This document shows positions 26,169-34,979 of a stretch of DNA of 64,000 bases, piece after piece (the stretch's first letter is position 1; the number at the start of each line of letters is the position of its first letter). The stretch comes from CAZASK01 sp964487845 (GTDB lineage Bacteria > Chlamydiota > Chlamydiia > Chlamydiales > FEN-1388), in assembly GCA_964487845.1 (NCBI GenBank), contig CAZASK010000009.1:1-64000 (forward strand), given 5' to 3'. The position numbers and the translations under genes are program-made. Below the pieces are notes generated by a model, which was not told the DNA's origin, searched no databases, and worked only from the letters and a program-made list of their open reading frames with translations.

Positions 26169-26334
26169 TAAAACTTCTTTCGAAACTCGCTTTGGTTGGA
26201 AAAATTGATGATTTTTGAGCAGGTTTAGTTGCAAATTTTGAGAGCAATATGTGAGCATATGGTCGAAAAGTTTGCGGCTAAAGATTCCAAAAATGGTAAT
26301 TTTAACAGCCAAATGGAGTTTCGAAAGAAGTCTA
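26169..26334 (+). mobile_element. MITE family A, copy 2
   Basis: Same orientation as copy 1 and very similar in sequence. The right end is AGAAGTC then TA. The left end reads TA then AAACTTCTTTCG, one base different in length from the other copies. It lies in the leader of mqnP, ending 30 bp before the ATG, so it may carry or alter the promoter. Frames that run through it (start 26251) are artefacts. Confidence 0.85.
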
Positions 26335-26364
26335 AACAGCAAAATAGTCTTTTCGAGGTTGTAT

Positions 26365-27210
26365 ATGAGAGCAAATATAAAAAAATGGCAAGATGTGCTG
26401 ATGTTGCCACACACCTTGTTTGGTCTTCCCTGGGTAATTATTGGCGCGCTCCTGCCATTTGTATTACGCATTCCTGCGACCGTCCAGGGGGTACAATGGT
26501 TCTCTATAGCCCTTGCATTTTTTTCAGCACGGTTTGCTGGGATGGCATTGAATCGTTATATTGACAGTACGATCGATCAAAAAAATCCACGGACAAGGCA
26601 GCGAGCATTGCCTCGAGGTGATGTGACTCATGCAGAGGTTTTTGCGGTTATCCTCGTCTCCTTAGCGTTGTTTTTTTTCGCATGCTGGCATATTAATACG
26701 TATACACTCTATTTAGCACCTCTTGTGTGTACTTTATTGATCCTCTATTCATACACGAAACGTATTACCTCTTTGTGTCATTTTGTGTTAGGGCTGATCC
26801 ATTTTTTTGGTCTTGTGGTAGCTTTTGCAGCAGTAGCTGGAGTTATGACTATGGCTCCCATTATCATAGCAACGGCCCTGTTGGCAATCATTGCATCAGG
26901 AGATATTTTCTATGCGCTTCAAGATGTTGATTTTGACAGAAGCTATGGGCTCTATAGTATTCCAGTGAAATTAGGTGTTGCAAAAGCAACCTTACTTGCA
27001 AGACAGCTACAAGTAGCGGCTATCTTGCTTCTTCTTTATTTTGGGGTACATACAGGTTTATCGATGATCTATTTTAGCGGATGTATGATTGCGGCAAGCA
27101 TGTATGCGGTGAGTTATTTTCAAAATAGATTGGTTTTCTTCATGAATAGTTATGTTGGAATTGTTATGATGCTCGCTTTGATAGGAGAGTACGTGTGGCA
27201 AAGATTGTAG
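26365..27210 (+). CDS. mqnP: UbiA-family prenyltransferase, likely MqnP (futalosine menaquinone pathway)
   Basis: Integral membrane prenyltransferase, 281 aa, with about eight hydrophobic helices. The first Asp-rich motif is NRYIDSTIDQKNPRT and the second is DVDFDRSYGLYSIPVK, as in UbiA/MqnP enzymes that attach a polyprenyl chain to an aromatic acid. Coupling to ubiX and the chlamydial context (futalosine route) favour MqnP. ATG 26365 with CGAGGT upstream is preferred; the longer frame from 26251 begins inside a MITE. Confidence 0.87.
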   Translation: MRANIKKWQDVLMLPHTLFGLPWVIIGALLPFVLRIPATVQGVQWFSIALAFFSARFAGMALNRYIDSTIDQKNPRTRQRALPRGDVTHAEVFAVILVSLALFFFACWHINTYTLYLAPLVCTLLILYSYTKRITSLCHFVLGLIHFFGLVVAFAAVAGVMTMAPIIIATALLAIIASGDIFYALQDVDFDRSYGLYSIPVKLGVAKATLLARQLQVAAILLLLYFGVHTGLSMIYFSGCMIAASMYAVSYFQNRLVFFMNSYVGIVMMLALIGEYVWQRL

Positions 27211-27794
27211 TTGGAATTGCAGGCGCCTCTGGGATTATTCTTGGTTATAAAACGATTGATTATCTGACTCGCTATGGACACACCGTTTTTCTTGTGATGA
27301 CAAAAGATGCATGTATGACCGCTCGTGAAGAGATGGATCAGAGATTATCTACTCCACAAAAAATGATTCAAAGTCTTACTGAGCAGCAACAGTCACGTAT
27401 TCATCTGTATCAAAATAGCGATTTTTATGCGCCCATAGCAAGCGGAACATATAAGGCCGATGGGATGGTTCTTGTGCCCTGTAGCATGACAACACTAGCA
27501 GCAGTTGCATGTGGGCTATCTGACACACTTTTGAGGCGTGCAGCTGATGTTACATTAAAAGAAAAGAGGCCGTTGGTTGTAGTGCCTCGCGAGAGTCCTT
27601 TTAGTGAAATTCACCTGGAAAATATGTTAAAGCTTGCGCGCTGTGGAGCTACTATTGTACCCCCGATGCCCGCTTGGTATCTGAAGCCACAAAATATGGA
27701 AGATGTTGAGTTAACAATCGTAAGCAGGATCTTTGATGCTTTGCGTATAGAAAATGATTTTTCGAAGCGCTGGGCAGAAAAGATGGTGTTTTAA
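27195..27794 (+). CDS. ubiX: UbiX-type flavin prenyltransferase
   Basis: Makes prenyl-FMN, the cofactor of UbiD-type decarboxylases (MqnL in the futalosine pathway). The 199-aa product has VVGIAGASGIILGYK at the FMN site, then SNS-like QNSDFYAPIASGTY, VLVPCSMTTLAAVACGLSD and VVVPRESPFSEIHLENML (in blocks). Start GTG 27195 with TAGGAGAG upstream overlaps mqnP by 16 bp. No UbiD gene is in the window. Confidence 0.93.
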   Translation: MAKIVVGIAGASGIILGYKTIDYLTRYGHTVFLVMTKDACMTAREEMDQRLSTPQKMIQSLTEQQQSRIHLYQNSDFYAPIASGTYKADGMVLVPCSMTTLAAVACGLSDTLLRRAADVTLKEKRPLVVVPRESPFSEIHLENMLKLARCGATIVPPMPAWYLKPQNMEDVELTIVSRIFDALRIENDFSKRWAEKMVF

Positions 27795-28723
27795 ATATGC
27801 AGTGCTTTTTGAGCTATTGCTGATACCTTCTTTTTCCCAAAGAAAGTTACGCCGCCATGTTTTCCAGCAGATACTTCATGAAGATTTTCGATTGCCATGA
27901 AAGCTCGTGGATCAATGCCGTAGATGAGCTCTTTTAATTCAGATAGGTGTAGGCGTTCAGTGACCACATAGAGTACTTCCAAAGATGTGCCCGAAAATCC
28001 ACCGCGTCCATACAAGACAGTAACACCAAGTCCCAACTCTTTGAGAATGGCTTGTGTGATTTCCTGCGGTTTGCTTGAGATTACAAGGACTGATTTTGAT
28101 TCGTCAAGACCTACGATTACTGCATCCATGATCTTTACCACGACGACGTATGCTATAAGAGATAGGATAGGAGGGTGCCAATCTTGAAAGACAAAGCCTG
28201 CTGTGCTAAATACAAAGATGTTACAGACGAGTACTACTTGTCCTACTGTAAAGCCCTGTTTGCGATTGGTAATGATCCCTAAGATTTCGGTACCATCTAC
28301 GCAACCGCCTCCGCGGATAATCAACCCAATTCCAACACCTAAAATTGCACCACCAATTACAACTACTTCTAGGTTGTCGCCGATAAATGGAGTCGGGAAA
28401 AGGTGAGGCAGAATCGCCAAGCATATGGAAAATGAAATAACGGCAAATACGACATGAGCTACAAATACCTTGCCGACATGGCGATATGCGAGGACAATAA
28501 ATGGCAGGTTCAAAATGAGAAGGAAAAATGGAATAAGGTTGTTGCCAAAAAGGCGCCCGCAGATCATCGCAAGACCTACAGTTCCACCGTCAATTAAATT
28601 GTTAGGTAAGAAAAAAACTTCAATTGCAAAAGCCGAAATAAAGGCCCCAATGAGCATCCAAATGTAGGGTATCAAATGTGTGAGGGTGCTTTTTTTTACT
28701 GATGGTTGATTTTCTATAGGCAT
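27791..28723 (-). CDS. YitT-family membrane protein (DUF161 plus DUF2179)
   Basis: A 310-aa protein: residues about 15-205 hold five or six membrane segments with GGTVGLAMI and the GGCVDGTEI repeat of DUF161; the C-terminal soluble DUF2179 domain has VTVLYGRGGFSGTSLEVLYVV and IDPRAFMAIENLHEV. Family function is not established, although transport has been proposed. It overlaps ubiX tail to tail by 4 bp. Confidence 0.88.
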   Translation of the reverse strand: MPIENQPSVKKSTLTHLIPYIWMLIGAFISAFAIEVFFLPNNLIDGGTVGLAMICGRLFGNNLIPFFLLILNLPFIVLAYRHVGKVFVAHVVFAVISFSICLAILPHLFPTPFIGDNLEVVVIGGAILGVGIGLIIRGGGCVDGTEILGIITNRKQGFTVGQVVLVCNIFVFSTAGFVFQDWHPPILSLIAYVVVVKIMDAVIVGLDESKSVLVISSKPQEITQAILKELGLGVTVLYGRGGFSGTSLEVLYVVTERLHLSELKELIYGIDPRAFMAIENLHEVSAGKHGGVTFFGKKKVSAIAQKALHI

Positions 28724-28867
28724 CTATAATCACACTGGTTTATAAGTCTAGACTCGAGCACAAAATAACTCAATAAAGAAAAGATAACAAGAAGTTGTTT
28801 TGTGATTGAAAAACAAGTTTTTTGAAATGGCTGGTATTTATACTTAGCTATTTCATATAGAAAACAC

Positions 28868-28940
28868 GCGGGAGACGGGACTCGAACCCGCAACTTCCGG
28901 CGTGACAAGCCGGTGCTCTAACCAATTGAACTACTCCCGC
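28868..28940 (-). tRNA. tRNA-Asp(GTC)
   Basis: On the minus strand GCGGGAG/CTCCCGC acceptor, D arm TAGTTCAATTGGTTAGAGC, anticodon loop TTGTCAC (GTC) and T loop TTCGAGT. No encoded CCA. Confidence 0.94.
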
Positions 28941-28949
28941 AAGTGCTAT

Positions 28950-29021
28950 GGGCGCAACAGGGCTCGAACCTATGACCGCCTGTGTGTAAGACAGGTGCTC
29001 TACCAACTGAGCTATACGCCC
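28950..29021 (-). tRNA. tRNA-Val(TAC)
   Basis: Minus strand: acceptor GGGCGTA/TGCGCCC, anticodon loop CTTACAC (TAC) and T arm with GGTTCGAGCC. It lies 9 bp upstream of tRNA-Asp and is probably co-transcribed. A second Val tRNA besides 5898-5971. Confidence 0.94.
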
Positions 29022-29082
29022 GCAAAGTGCAACCAATGTACACGCAATGGCTGTTTTTTCACAAGTGGAAATTCAGATAATT

Positions 29083-30123
29083 TTATAAATGGTCATGAAA
29101 TTGCTTTTTTTTCAGCTGCTTTTCTAGCTGTTGTATGGTTCTGCGGGCTGATTCTAATATGTGTTGAAATTCATCAGAGATCGTAGGTTCAATTACTGTT
29201 ATTTCTTCTTGGAGGTCTGCAAGAAGTTGGCTAGTCTCCGCAAACACTTGTGGATTGAAGTTGTCTTCTTGTTCGAGGAGTTGTAGGAGGGTGTAGGCTT
29301 TATCCTCCATTTTTTTTATTTCGCTCATCTGAGAAGTAGTCTCTTCTGCTTGATCTTCTATATGAAGATGTGTTGGACGATGAAGTATTGAATCTATTGT
29401 GATAAGTCCGAGTTCGGTAAGAGCGCCTCTTTGAGTGTCGATGTGTGTTTTCCATAAAAAAAGCTCGTGAAGATCTTCTGAAGCAAATTCAGAATCCAAG
29501 AGCTTAGAAAATTCTGTGAAAATAGGTGCTAATTTCTGAGTGATTAACGGTTCTATTGTATCTTGGTCGGATGTGAATAGAATTTCATCTTGCAGAAGGT
29601 GTGCTTTATAGTTTTGTAGGATTTCACAATCTTTGATAATAGCATGGTGTGTTGCGGACACTGCCTCTTGGATGATTTTCTTTTTCAGTTTTTTTTCACT
29701 GTTGAATTGGTTGTACAAGCTGACAGAATCGATGGCTGTATCGAGCAAGCTTCGTAGTTCATGTGAACTTGTTGTCAATTGAATGTCTTTTGCTAATCTC
29801 GTAACGTGTGCAATCATCGGATCGATGGATCGAGAAATAAAACCATGGGATGAATCCCCAAACTCGGCAAGAAGATGCGCTTTGAGTTGTGATAAGGTAT
29901 TTGTAATATTATTGAACTGCTCAAGCGTTGTTTCGATTTGTTGTTGAACTGAAGTAACTCGTTCTTTTAAGGATTGCACCGGGGGGGCATCTGTTTGAAA
30001 ATGTGAGATAAGATGTAACGAGAAAGATGGCTTGGAGTGTTGAGCGGGTGTTTCTTGTTGGATTGGGTGTTCGATCGTTTTATTTGGAGGGAGTTTTTCT
30101 GATGATGGATTTTGAAAAGTCAT
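29083..30123 (-). CDS. Hypothetical helical protein, 346 aa
   Basis: I do not recognise it. The N-terminal 50 residues are Pro/Ser/Gln-rich and look disordered; the rest is helical with coiled-coil-like stretches (SLKERVTSVQQQIETTLEQF and RRTIQQLEKQLKKKQ). No signal peptide or membrane segment. Start ATG 30123 is chosen because AAGGATAG precedes it at good spacing, within the longer frame from 30144. The composition resembles chlamydial cytosolic or secreted structural proteins. Confidence 0.6.
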   Translation of the reverse strand: MTFQNPSSEKLPPNKTIEHPIQQETPAQHSKPSFSLHLISHFQTDAPPVQSLKERVTSVQQQIETTLEQFNNITNTLSQLKAHLLAEFGDSSHGFISRSIDPMIAHVTRLAKDIQLTTSSHELRSLLDTAIDSVSLYNQFNSEKKLKKKIIQEAVSATHHAIIKDCEILQNYKAHLLQDEILFTSDQDTIEPLITQKLAPIFTEFSKLLDSEFASEDLHELFLWKTHIDTQRGALTELGLITIDSILHRPTHLHIEDQAEETTSQMSEIKKMEDKAYTLLQLLEQEDNFNPQVFAETSQLLADLQEEITVIEPTISDEFQHILESARRTIQQLEKQLKKKQFHDHL

Positions 30124-30204
30124 CTTCGCTATCCTTTCTCTCATAAAAGGATTATAACTTATTTTTTAATTTATTTCTATTCAATTCTTCTTTAAAATAA
30201 AATC

Positions 30205-30996
30205 ATGAACAGAAAGAAAAAGAATATTTTAATTACAAATGATGACGGGATATTGGCTCCTGGAATTAGGCACCTTGCAGCAGCACTCTGTAGTGACTAT
30301 ACAATCACTGTTGTAGCTCCAGCGCAAGAAAAGTCGGGGAGTGGGGCGTCGATTACCGTGTCTGACTCTTTGCATGTAAGAAAAGTTGATTTTCCTGTGC
30401 CAGTAGCTGCATGGAGTGTTACAGGAACTCCTGCCGACTGTACACGCCTTGGGGTCATTGCTATTTTAGATACGCCGCCTGATCTTATTGTATCTGGAAT
30501 CAACCGAGGTTCAAATCATGGAAGAACTGTGTTATACAGTGGAACCATAGGCGGTGTCATTGAAGGAGTATTTCGTGGTATTCCAGGGATCGCTTTTTCA
30601 TCGTATAATTATTACATGCCTGAGTACGCTGTATTTGAGCCATATATTCCTCGTATTGTGGACTATGTGTGTCAGCACCCTATGCCATCAGGAACTTTGC
30701 TCAATGTCACTTTCCCTGACACAACAGGTCTCAAGGATGGTAAAATATCTGGAGTGAAGATGACCTCGCAAGGTCGCCAGTATTGGCGCGAAGATCGTGA
30801 TCGTCTTCCTGAGCAAAGAGGTGAAGGTGAGTATATTATCGACTCAAAGATATCCAATTGTAGCGAAAATGAACATAGTGATAGCTACTGGCTTCAAAAA
30901 GGGTGGATCACTGCGGTTCCAGTGCATGTGGATGAGTTAACAGATTGGCGCTACATGAAGAATCAAAAAGAACATTTTGATTATATCCATCAATAG
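30205..30996 (+). CDS. surE: 5'/3'-nucleotidase SurE
   Basis: Metal-dependent nucleoside monophosphate phosphatase, 263 aa. The N-terminal ILITNDDGILAPGI carries the DD metal site, followed by VVAPAQEKSGSGASIT, the GTPADCTRLG block, VSGINRGSNHGRTVLYSGTIGG (in parts) and AVFEP. It diverges from the helical protein gene. The proximity to mqnP-ubiX recalls the Chlamydia order. Confidence 0.94.
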   Translation: MNRKKKNILITNDDGILAPGIRHLAAALCSDYTITVVAPAQEKSGSGASITVSDSLHVRKVDFPVPVAAWSVTGTPADCTRLGVIAILDTPPDLIVSGINRGSNHGRTVLYSGTIGGVIEGVFRGIPGIAFSSYNYYMPEYAVFEPYIPRIVDYVCQHPMPSGTLLNVTFPDTTGLKDGKISGVKMTSQGRQYWREDRDRLPEQRGEGEYIIDSKISNCSENEHSDSYWLQKGWITAVPVHVDELTDWRYMKNQKEHFDYIHQ

Positions 30997-30998
30997 CT

Positions 30999-31391
30999 TC
31001 AACGCAGAAGAGTTCTTTCATATTGTTGTAGTTTGCAAAGAGCGGTATTTTGACATTTTTCTATAATGATTTTAGCTCCATCAAAGCGTAAAATACGGTG
31101 CATTTCATGACGTAGTTGATCTCCTAACGCAAGGTCCTCGTCGCTTGCTTCCCATGTTATTCCATGAGCTATTTGATATTTTTTTATTTCGATCAAAAGA
31201 TGAACAAGGTGCGTGAAAGAAAGTTCTACAGTGTGTTGCCGTTGAACAAGCTCTTCAATTGAGCTAATACTTTCAAAAATCTGTATAAGTTCTGTGAGTT
31301 GTTGGCGCGCTTCTTCTTGTAAGCTGCTAGAAGATGTGTACGAGCAGCTTGTAGTAGATAAAAATATGGCCAATAACAAAAGGTGTATCAT
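30999..31391 (-). CDS. Small probable lipoprotein, 130 aa
   Basis: MIHLLLLAIFLSTTSCSY is a lipoprotein signal peptide (lipobox TTSC). The mature part is helical, with the segment EEARQQLTELIQIFESISSI and a Cys pair (KCQNTALCKL) near the C-terminus that could form a disulfide. I do not recognise the family. It is convergent with surE (2 bp apart) and divergent from the hydrolase gene. Confidence 0.65.
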   Translation of the reverse strand: MIHLLLLAIFLSTTSCSYTSSSSLQEEARQQLTELIQIFESISSIEELVQRQHTVELSFTHLVHLLIEIKKYQIAHGITWEASDEDLALGDQLRHEMHRILRFDGAKIIIEKCQNTALCKLQQYERTLLR

Positions 31392-31451
31392 TTCTTAATC
31401 AAGCCTTAATAGATCCTAAGTACGCTTCATATAACTATGATAGGAGAATGT

Positions 31452-32309
31452 ATGCAATCTACGAATAATGCAACCACAACTTCAAGCAGTTACTTTTCGC
31501 AAGTGTGTCAACTGCCAAGTAAACTTGTCCATGCTGTAGCGAATTATATGTTTCCAACAAAACCTATTCCAGAAGCGTACAATGGTGCAGTAAGTGGTAA
31601 GATTATCCCTAAAATTCGTATTATCTATGTAAATGGGATTCTCAACACGCCACTTGATTGTATAACATCGACGCAAAAAATTTCAGACGTTTTCAACCAG
31701 TCCAAAGTCTATTTTACGCATGTTACTTCCCAAGGCGGCGTACGTGATACATGTGCTGTGCTTTCAAGTCTTGCACGAAAAATAGAGTATAAGTCTGCAG
31801 CGCAGCAGGTGCTGATTGACAATATTAGAAAGCGCCTTGCAGATTTAGATTGTGAAGATGAGGAATTGCAAACACGAGAGGTGTCTGAGGAGAAATCGGA
31901 GGGCGTATTACAGGTAGATGATTCTGGTGCCATTGAATGTGGAAAGAGAGTGATTGTAATTACTCATTCGGCTGGAGGACTTTTGCTTGAGCAGGTAAGT
32001 AAGCATCTATCAGAGAAGGAACGCGAATGTCTTTATGTATATACACTAGGTTCCGCAGTTTTACTTAGTAAAAACATATTTAAAAAAGCAGAAAATCATA
32101 TCTGTCATTCCGATAGCATTCCATCGATTTGTGATAAGATATCAAGAAGAAACAGAGAAAAAGATGTGCATAGTAATTATTTTAAATGGCCTCACAAGAT
32201 AGGTTCTATAGAGTCGCACTATTTTTTAGGATCTCCCTACCAATCAATGCTTGCTTTGATTAAAGAGTCGGTGCTGCCTTCTGAAAAAGAAGAAGTCTAT
32301 ATTTCATAA
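31452..32309 (+). CDS. Alpha/beta-hydrolase-fold protein (lipase/esterase-like)
   Basis: A 285-aa protein. IIYVNGILNTP (oxyanion strand and loop) and VIVITHSAGGLLLEQ (nucleophile Ser in THSAGG) are the hydrolase landmarks; SIESHYFL near the C-terminus can supply the His, with an Asp in the HSDSIPS region. No signal peptide. The substrate is unknown. Start ATG 31452 (MQSTNNAT) has ATAGGAGAA upstream and is preferred over 31437. The closest known relatives may be chlamydial families of unknown function. Confidence 0.65.
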   Translation: MQSTNNATTTSSSYFSQVCQLPSKLVHAVANYMFPTKPIPEAYNGAVSGKIIPKIRIIYVNGILNTPLDCITSTQKISDVFNQSKVYFTHVTSQGGVRDTCAVLSSLARKIEYKSAAQQVLIDNIRKRLADLDCEDEELQTREVSEEKSEGVLQVDDSGAIECGKRVIVITHSAGGLLLEQVSKHLSEKERECLYVYTLGSAVLLSKNIFKKAENHICHSDSIPSICDKISRRNREKDVHSNYFKWPHKIGSIESHYFLGSPYQSMLALIKESVLPSEKEEVYIS

Positions 32310-34091
32310 GATATACTCATTAGCAATAGCTCGGCGATGATGACCATCGAGTACATGAAATATCTGTACCTTTCGTATAGCAAGTTTTGAAAATTGACTG
32401 ATGGGAGTATAGAGCAACTTTTTTCCTTGTGTTCGAGCGTATTGTTTGAGTTTTTCCTTAGGAGGATGTGCTGCGACGTAAATGATTACCGGTTTTACTG
32501 AATAATCGATTGCAGCACACGTAAGTACTTCTGCCTTTGAAGAGCAGACATCATAGTCAGGATCTGTCCATATATCGAGCATTCGCCTTGGAGGATATGA
32601 CAGGAGAAATCCTCCGTACGTACATTTTGCAATCCCTGGTCCTATCACATTTTCTTGATAGTTGGTCGCGAAAAATGCCATATCCGATTCTTGTTCATTT
32701 TCTCCAAGCCAGGTGAGCTGCCACGGATATTTTTCGATAGGCTCTTGATCCTCATCGAAGATGACAACAACAGATCCTGCCCCAGCTATTGGTTTACCTG
32801 TCGTTTTTACAAACAGTTTCTTTTCAGTACAATGTCGGATGGTTTCTTTAACATCTACCCCATCTTCTAAACTTGTCGAAAATGGGATACTGCGACTTAC
32901 TGCCTCACGTGCTTGAGAGAGGCTCTTTTTTTTGATATAGCGACTAAAATCTTCTACGATACCATCTTCAGGAGTGTGTGAGCACAAAGTAAATGGGTTG
33001 AGCGGGGTAAAGTGAATAGCTTGTTTTTCTTTTTTTAACCGTTTGAGAAAAGAGCTTTTTTTCGATACATTCTTTTTGTGAAACCATATCTGCTTTGATG
33101 AACCCCAAACTTCTTCGATACTTGCTGCTGACTCTGGCAAATTATCTGTGTTACGCAAAAATGGATATTCTACGGCTATTTTCCACACCTCATAGGCAAA
33201 ATTATGATCGATGCAGGACTTGCTAGCGGTGAGCAGTTGGTAAAGGTCTGGCAGGAGTTTTTGTTTGATGTGGGCATACTTACGAAGATAGCGCATGATA
33301 AGAGAGAGCCCGTACACGGGAAACGTGGTTCTTGTTTCTTGTTCATAGGGCAAGATAGCTGCTTTTAAAAGAGAATAGATACATTTTTGTCGATCAAGAG
33401 CTTGCGTGGTGTGGTGATTTCTCCAAGATTCATAGTGTGCTGATATCCATCCATATTCAGCCATAATCGACAATGCGGTCTCTTGAGTGGGTGTAGTGAG
33501 TGTTTTTTTTGTGTACTCTATATGTGGATATGTGACAAATGAGTTTTTATTCAAAAATTGGGAAATGGAGTGTACGTGGCTCATGCCGACTACGATTACT
33601 ATTTTTTCATAAGAAAAAGAGAGCTCTTTGAGCCTCCTTGCCATATGCTCTTCTCTTTCATGATCAAGGATATTCGGAGAGAAAGGGTGTCTACGGAGGA
33701 GTTGATAATATTTTTTGAGACCAATTCGATAGATGGCATATGGATCAGGAATATGATCTTCGTAGAGGGGATATGAACTGACATTTAAATCGATGCAAAA
33801 TGAGGCAATACGCATCTCCAAGGCAGATCGTAGTGCTTCAAAGGCTGCGTCACAAGGTTCTGCTAGTAGAATTTTCTTCTCGCCCTTACTATCTTCTGTG
33901 TGAATGAGAGTAAGATCAGGCAGGCGTGCTGCTGCATGAAGACATTCTTGTTGAAGTGGCTCTGGGAGTTCGACAGCGATGCAGTCTGGTTGTATTTTTT
34001 CAATTGCCTTGCGAACTTCTACTGCGCATTCCATCGTGTAGTGCAAGATAGGGACAAAGTAAAATGGGGGATTGTCGTCGTAGAGCCGCAT
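32304..34091 (-). CDS. TraB/DUF5682-like protein fused to a conserved C-terminal domain
   Basis: 595 aa. Residues 1-200 follow the TraB/ChaN/EreA-like superfamily as seen in DUF5682: VPILHYTMECAVEVRKAIEK, DCIAVELPEP and VIVVGMSHVHSI, with His and Glu candidates for a metal or acid-base site. Residues about 370-595 form a second conserved unit (EDGVDVKETIRHC, GAGSVVVIFDED, ESDMAFFATNY, GGFLLSYPPRR, FHVLDGHHRRAIA). The gene lies 21 bp after a MoxR ATPase gene; DUF5682 proteins are known partners of MoxR ATPases in VWA/SWIM operons. Neither VWA nor SWIM is here. Its stop overlaps the hydrolase gene by 6 bp. Confidence 0.65.
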   Translation of the reverse strand: MRLYDDNPPFYFVPILHYTMECAVEVRKAIEKIQPDCIAVELPEPLQQECLHAAARLPDLTLIHTEDSKGEKKILLAEPCDAAFEALRSALEMRIASFCIDLNVSSYPLYEDHIPDPYAIYRIGLKKYYQLLRRHPFSPNILDHEREEHMARRLKELSFSYEKIVIVVGMSHVHSISQFLNKNSFVTYPHIEYTKKTLTTPTQETALSIMAEYGWISAHYESWRNHHTTQALDRQKCIYSLLKAAILPYEQETRTTFPVYGLSLIMRYLRKYAHIKQKLLPDLYQLLTASKSCIDHNFAYEVWKIAVEYPFLRNTDNLPESAASIEEVWGSSKQIWFHKKNVSKKSSFLKRLKKEKQAIHFTPLNPFTLCSHTPEDGIVEDFSRYIKKKSLSQAREAVSRSIPFSTSLEDGVDVKETIRHCTEKKLFVKTTGKPIAGAGSVVVIFDEDQEPIEKYPWQLTWLGENEQESDMAFFATNYQENVIGPGIAKCTYGGFLLSYPPRRMLDIWTDPDYDVCSSKAEVLTCAAIDYSVKPVIIYVAAHPPKEKLKQYARTQGKKLLYTPISQFSKLAIRKVQIFHVLDGHHRRAIANEYIL

Positions 34092-34112
34092 CGGATCCCT
34101 TTAGTCTCTGGA

Positions 34113-34970
34113 TTATGAAAAGGCTATAGCGTCATCGCCAAGAGTCATGACGATGGCTTGCCTGAGCATGTTTTCGATCTCTTTTGGACCCTTCTTGGGT
34201 AGATTATGTAATCTTTTTGCCGCATAGCGGGCGATATTGATGCCATCACGGATAGTGAAGTTCTCATTGTGGCCATGTGCACGTTGTAGAAAGTGAACAA
34301 CGTAGTCGACGATCTCCTCTTCAATGAATGGCAGGTTTTCTTTTAGGATGCGCCTTTCTTCTTCAGCCTCTGGGAAATCAAGGTAGATTTGTGGTTGTAG
34401 CCTGGAGTGGATGTATTCGGGGATCTCGTAGGTGGAAGCGTCTTCATTGGTGGTTACTGCTATGCGAAATTGCGGGTGTGCGCTTATTTTTAAACCAGAT
34501 ACAATTGACTCGATATAGCGACGAGCGTCTAAGAGGGGAGCGAGTGAAGCCCATGATTTTTCACTCATGCGGTTGCCTTCATCTAAAATGCAGACTCCGC
34601 CACGAATCATAGCGCTTACAAGTGACGAGGCTACATATCGTATGCCTCCTGTGGAGCTAATAACAGGGGTGATAAGAAGGTCTTCAGGGCGAGTATCCAT
34701 GGTGCATTGAAAAATATAGACAGAAGCTCCTATTGCTTTTGCTGCAGCATAGGCGAGTGTGGTTTTCCCAACGCCTGGCTTTCCTACAATCCGTGGATTG
34801 AGAGGAAGGTCATTTTTGTCGATGACGAGCCATGCTGCCAACAGCTGTTCCATCACATCTTGCTGTCCTATCCAATGGAAAGGGAGGTCGTCTGGACAGC
34901 TGAGAGCAAGCTCTACACCTTGAATGGTGATTCTATCTTCTTGCGCAGTTGCTGTCTTGATGTTTGTCAT
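34113..34970 (-). CDS. MoxR-type AAA+ ATPase
   Basis: 285 aa. Walker A is GKPGVGKTTLAYAAAKA, Walker B is GVCILDEGNRM, and the sensor-1 region TTNEDASTYEIPEYIHSRL (ending in the Arg-finger-like R) follows. The C-terminal lid has TIRDGINIARYAAKR. MoxR ATPases act as chaperones that load or activate VWA partners; here the neighbour is the TraB-like gene. It starts 9 bp after ttcA, so the three genes form one minus-strand operon. Confidence 0.88.
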   Translation of the reverse strand: MTNIKTATAQEDRITIQGVELALSCPDDLPFHWIGQQDVMEQLLAAWLVIDKNDLPLNPRIVGKPGVGKTTLAYAAAKAIGASVYIFQCTMDTRPEDLLITPVISSTGGIRYVASSLVSAMIRGGVCILDEGNRMSEKSWASLAPLLDARRYIESIVSGLKISAHPQFRIAVTTNEDASTYEIPEYIHSRLQPQIYLDFPEAEEERRILKENLPFIEEEIVDYVVHFLQRAHGHNENFTIRDGINIARYAAKRLHNLPKKGPKEIENMLRQAIVMTLGDDAIAFS

Positions 34971-34979
34971 GTCTATTTT

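Noticed and set aside
26251..26364. An N-terminal extension of the UbiA/MqnP gene (start at 26251)
   Set aside because: The added codons lie largely inside the MITE and have no family similarity; ATG 26365 with a Shine-Dalgarno gives the normal N-terminus.
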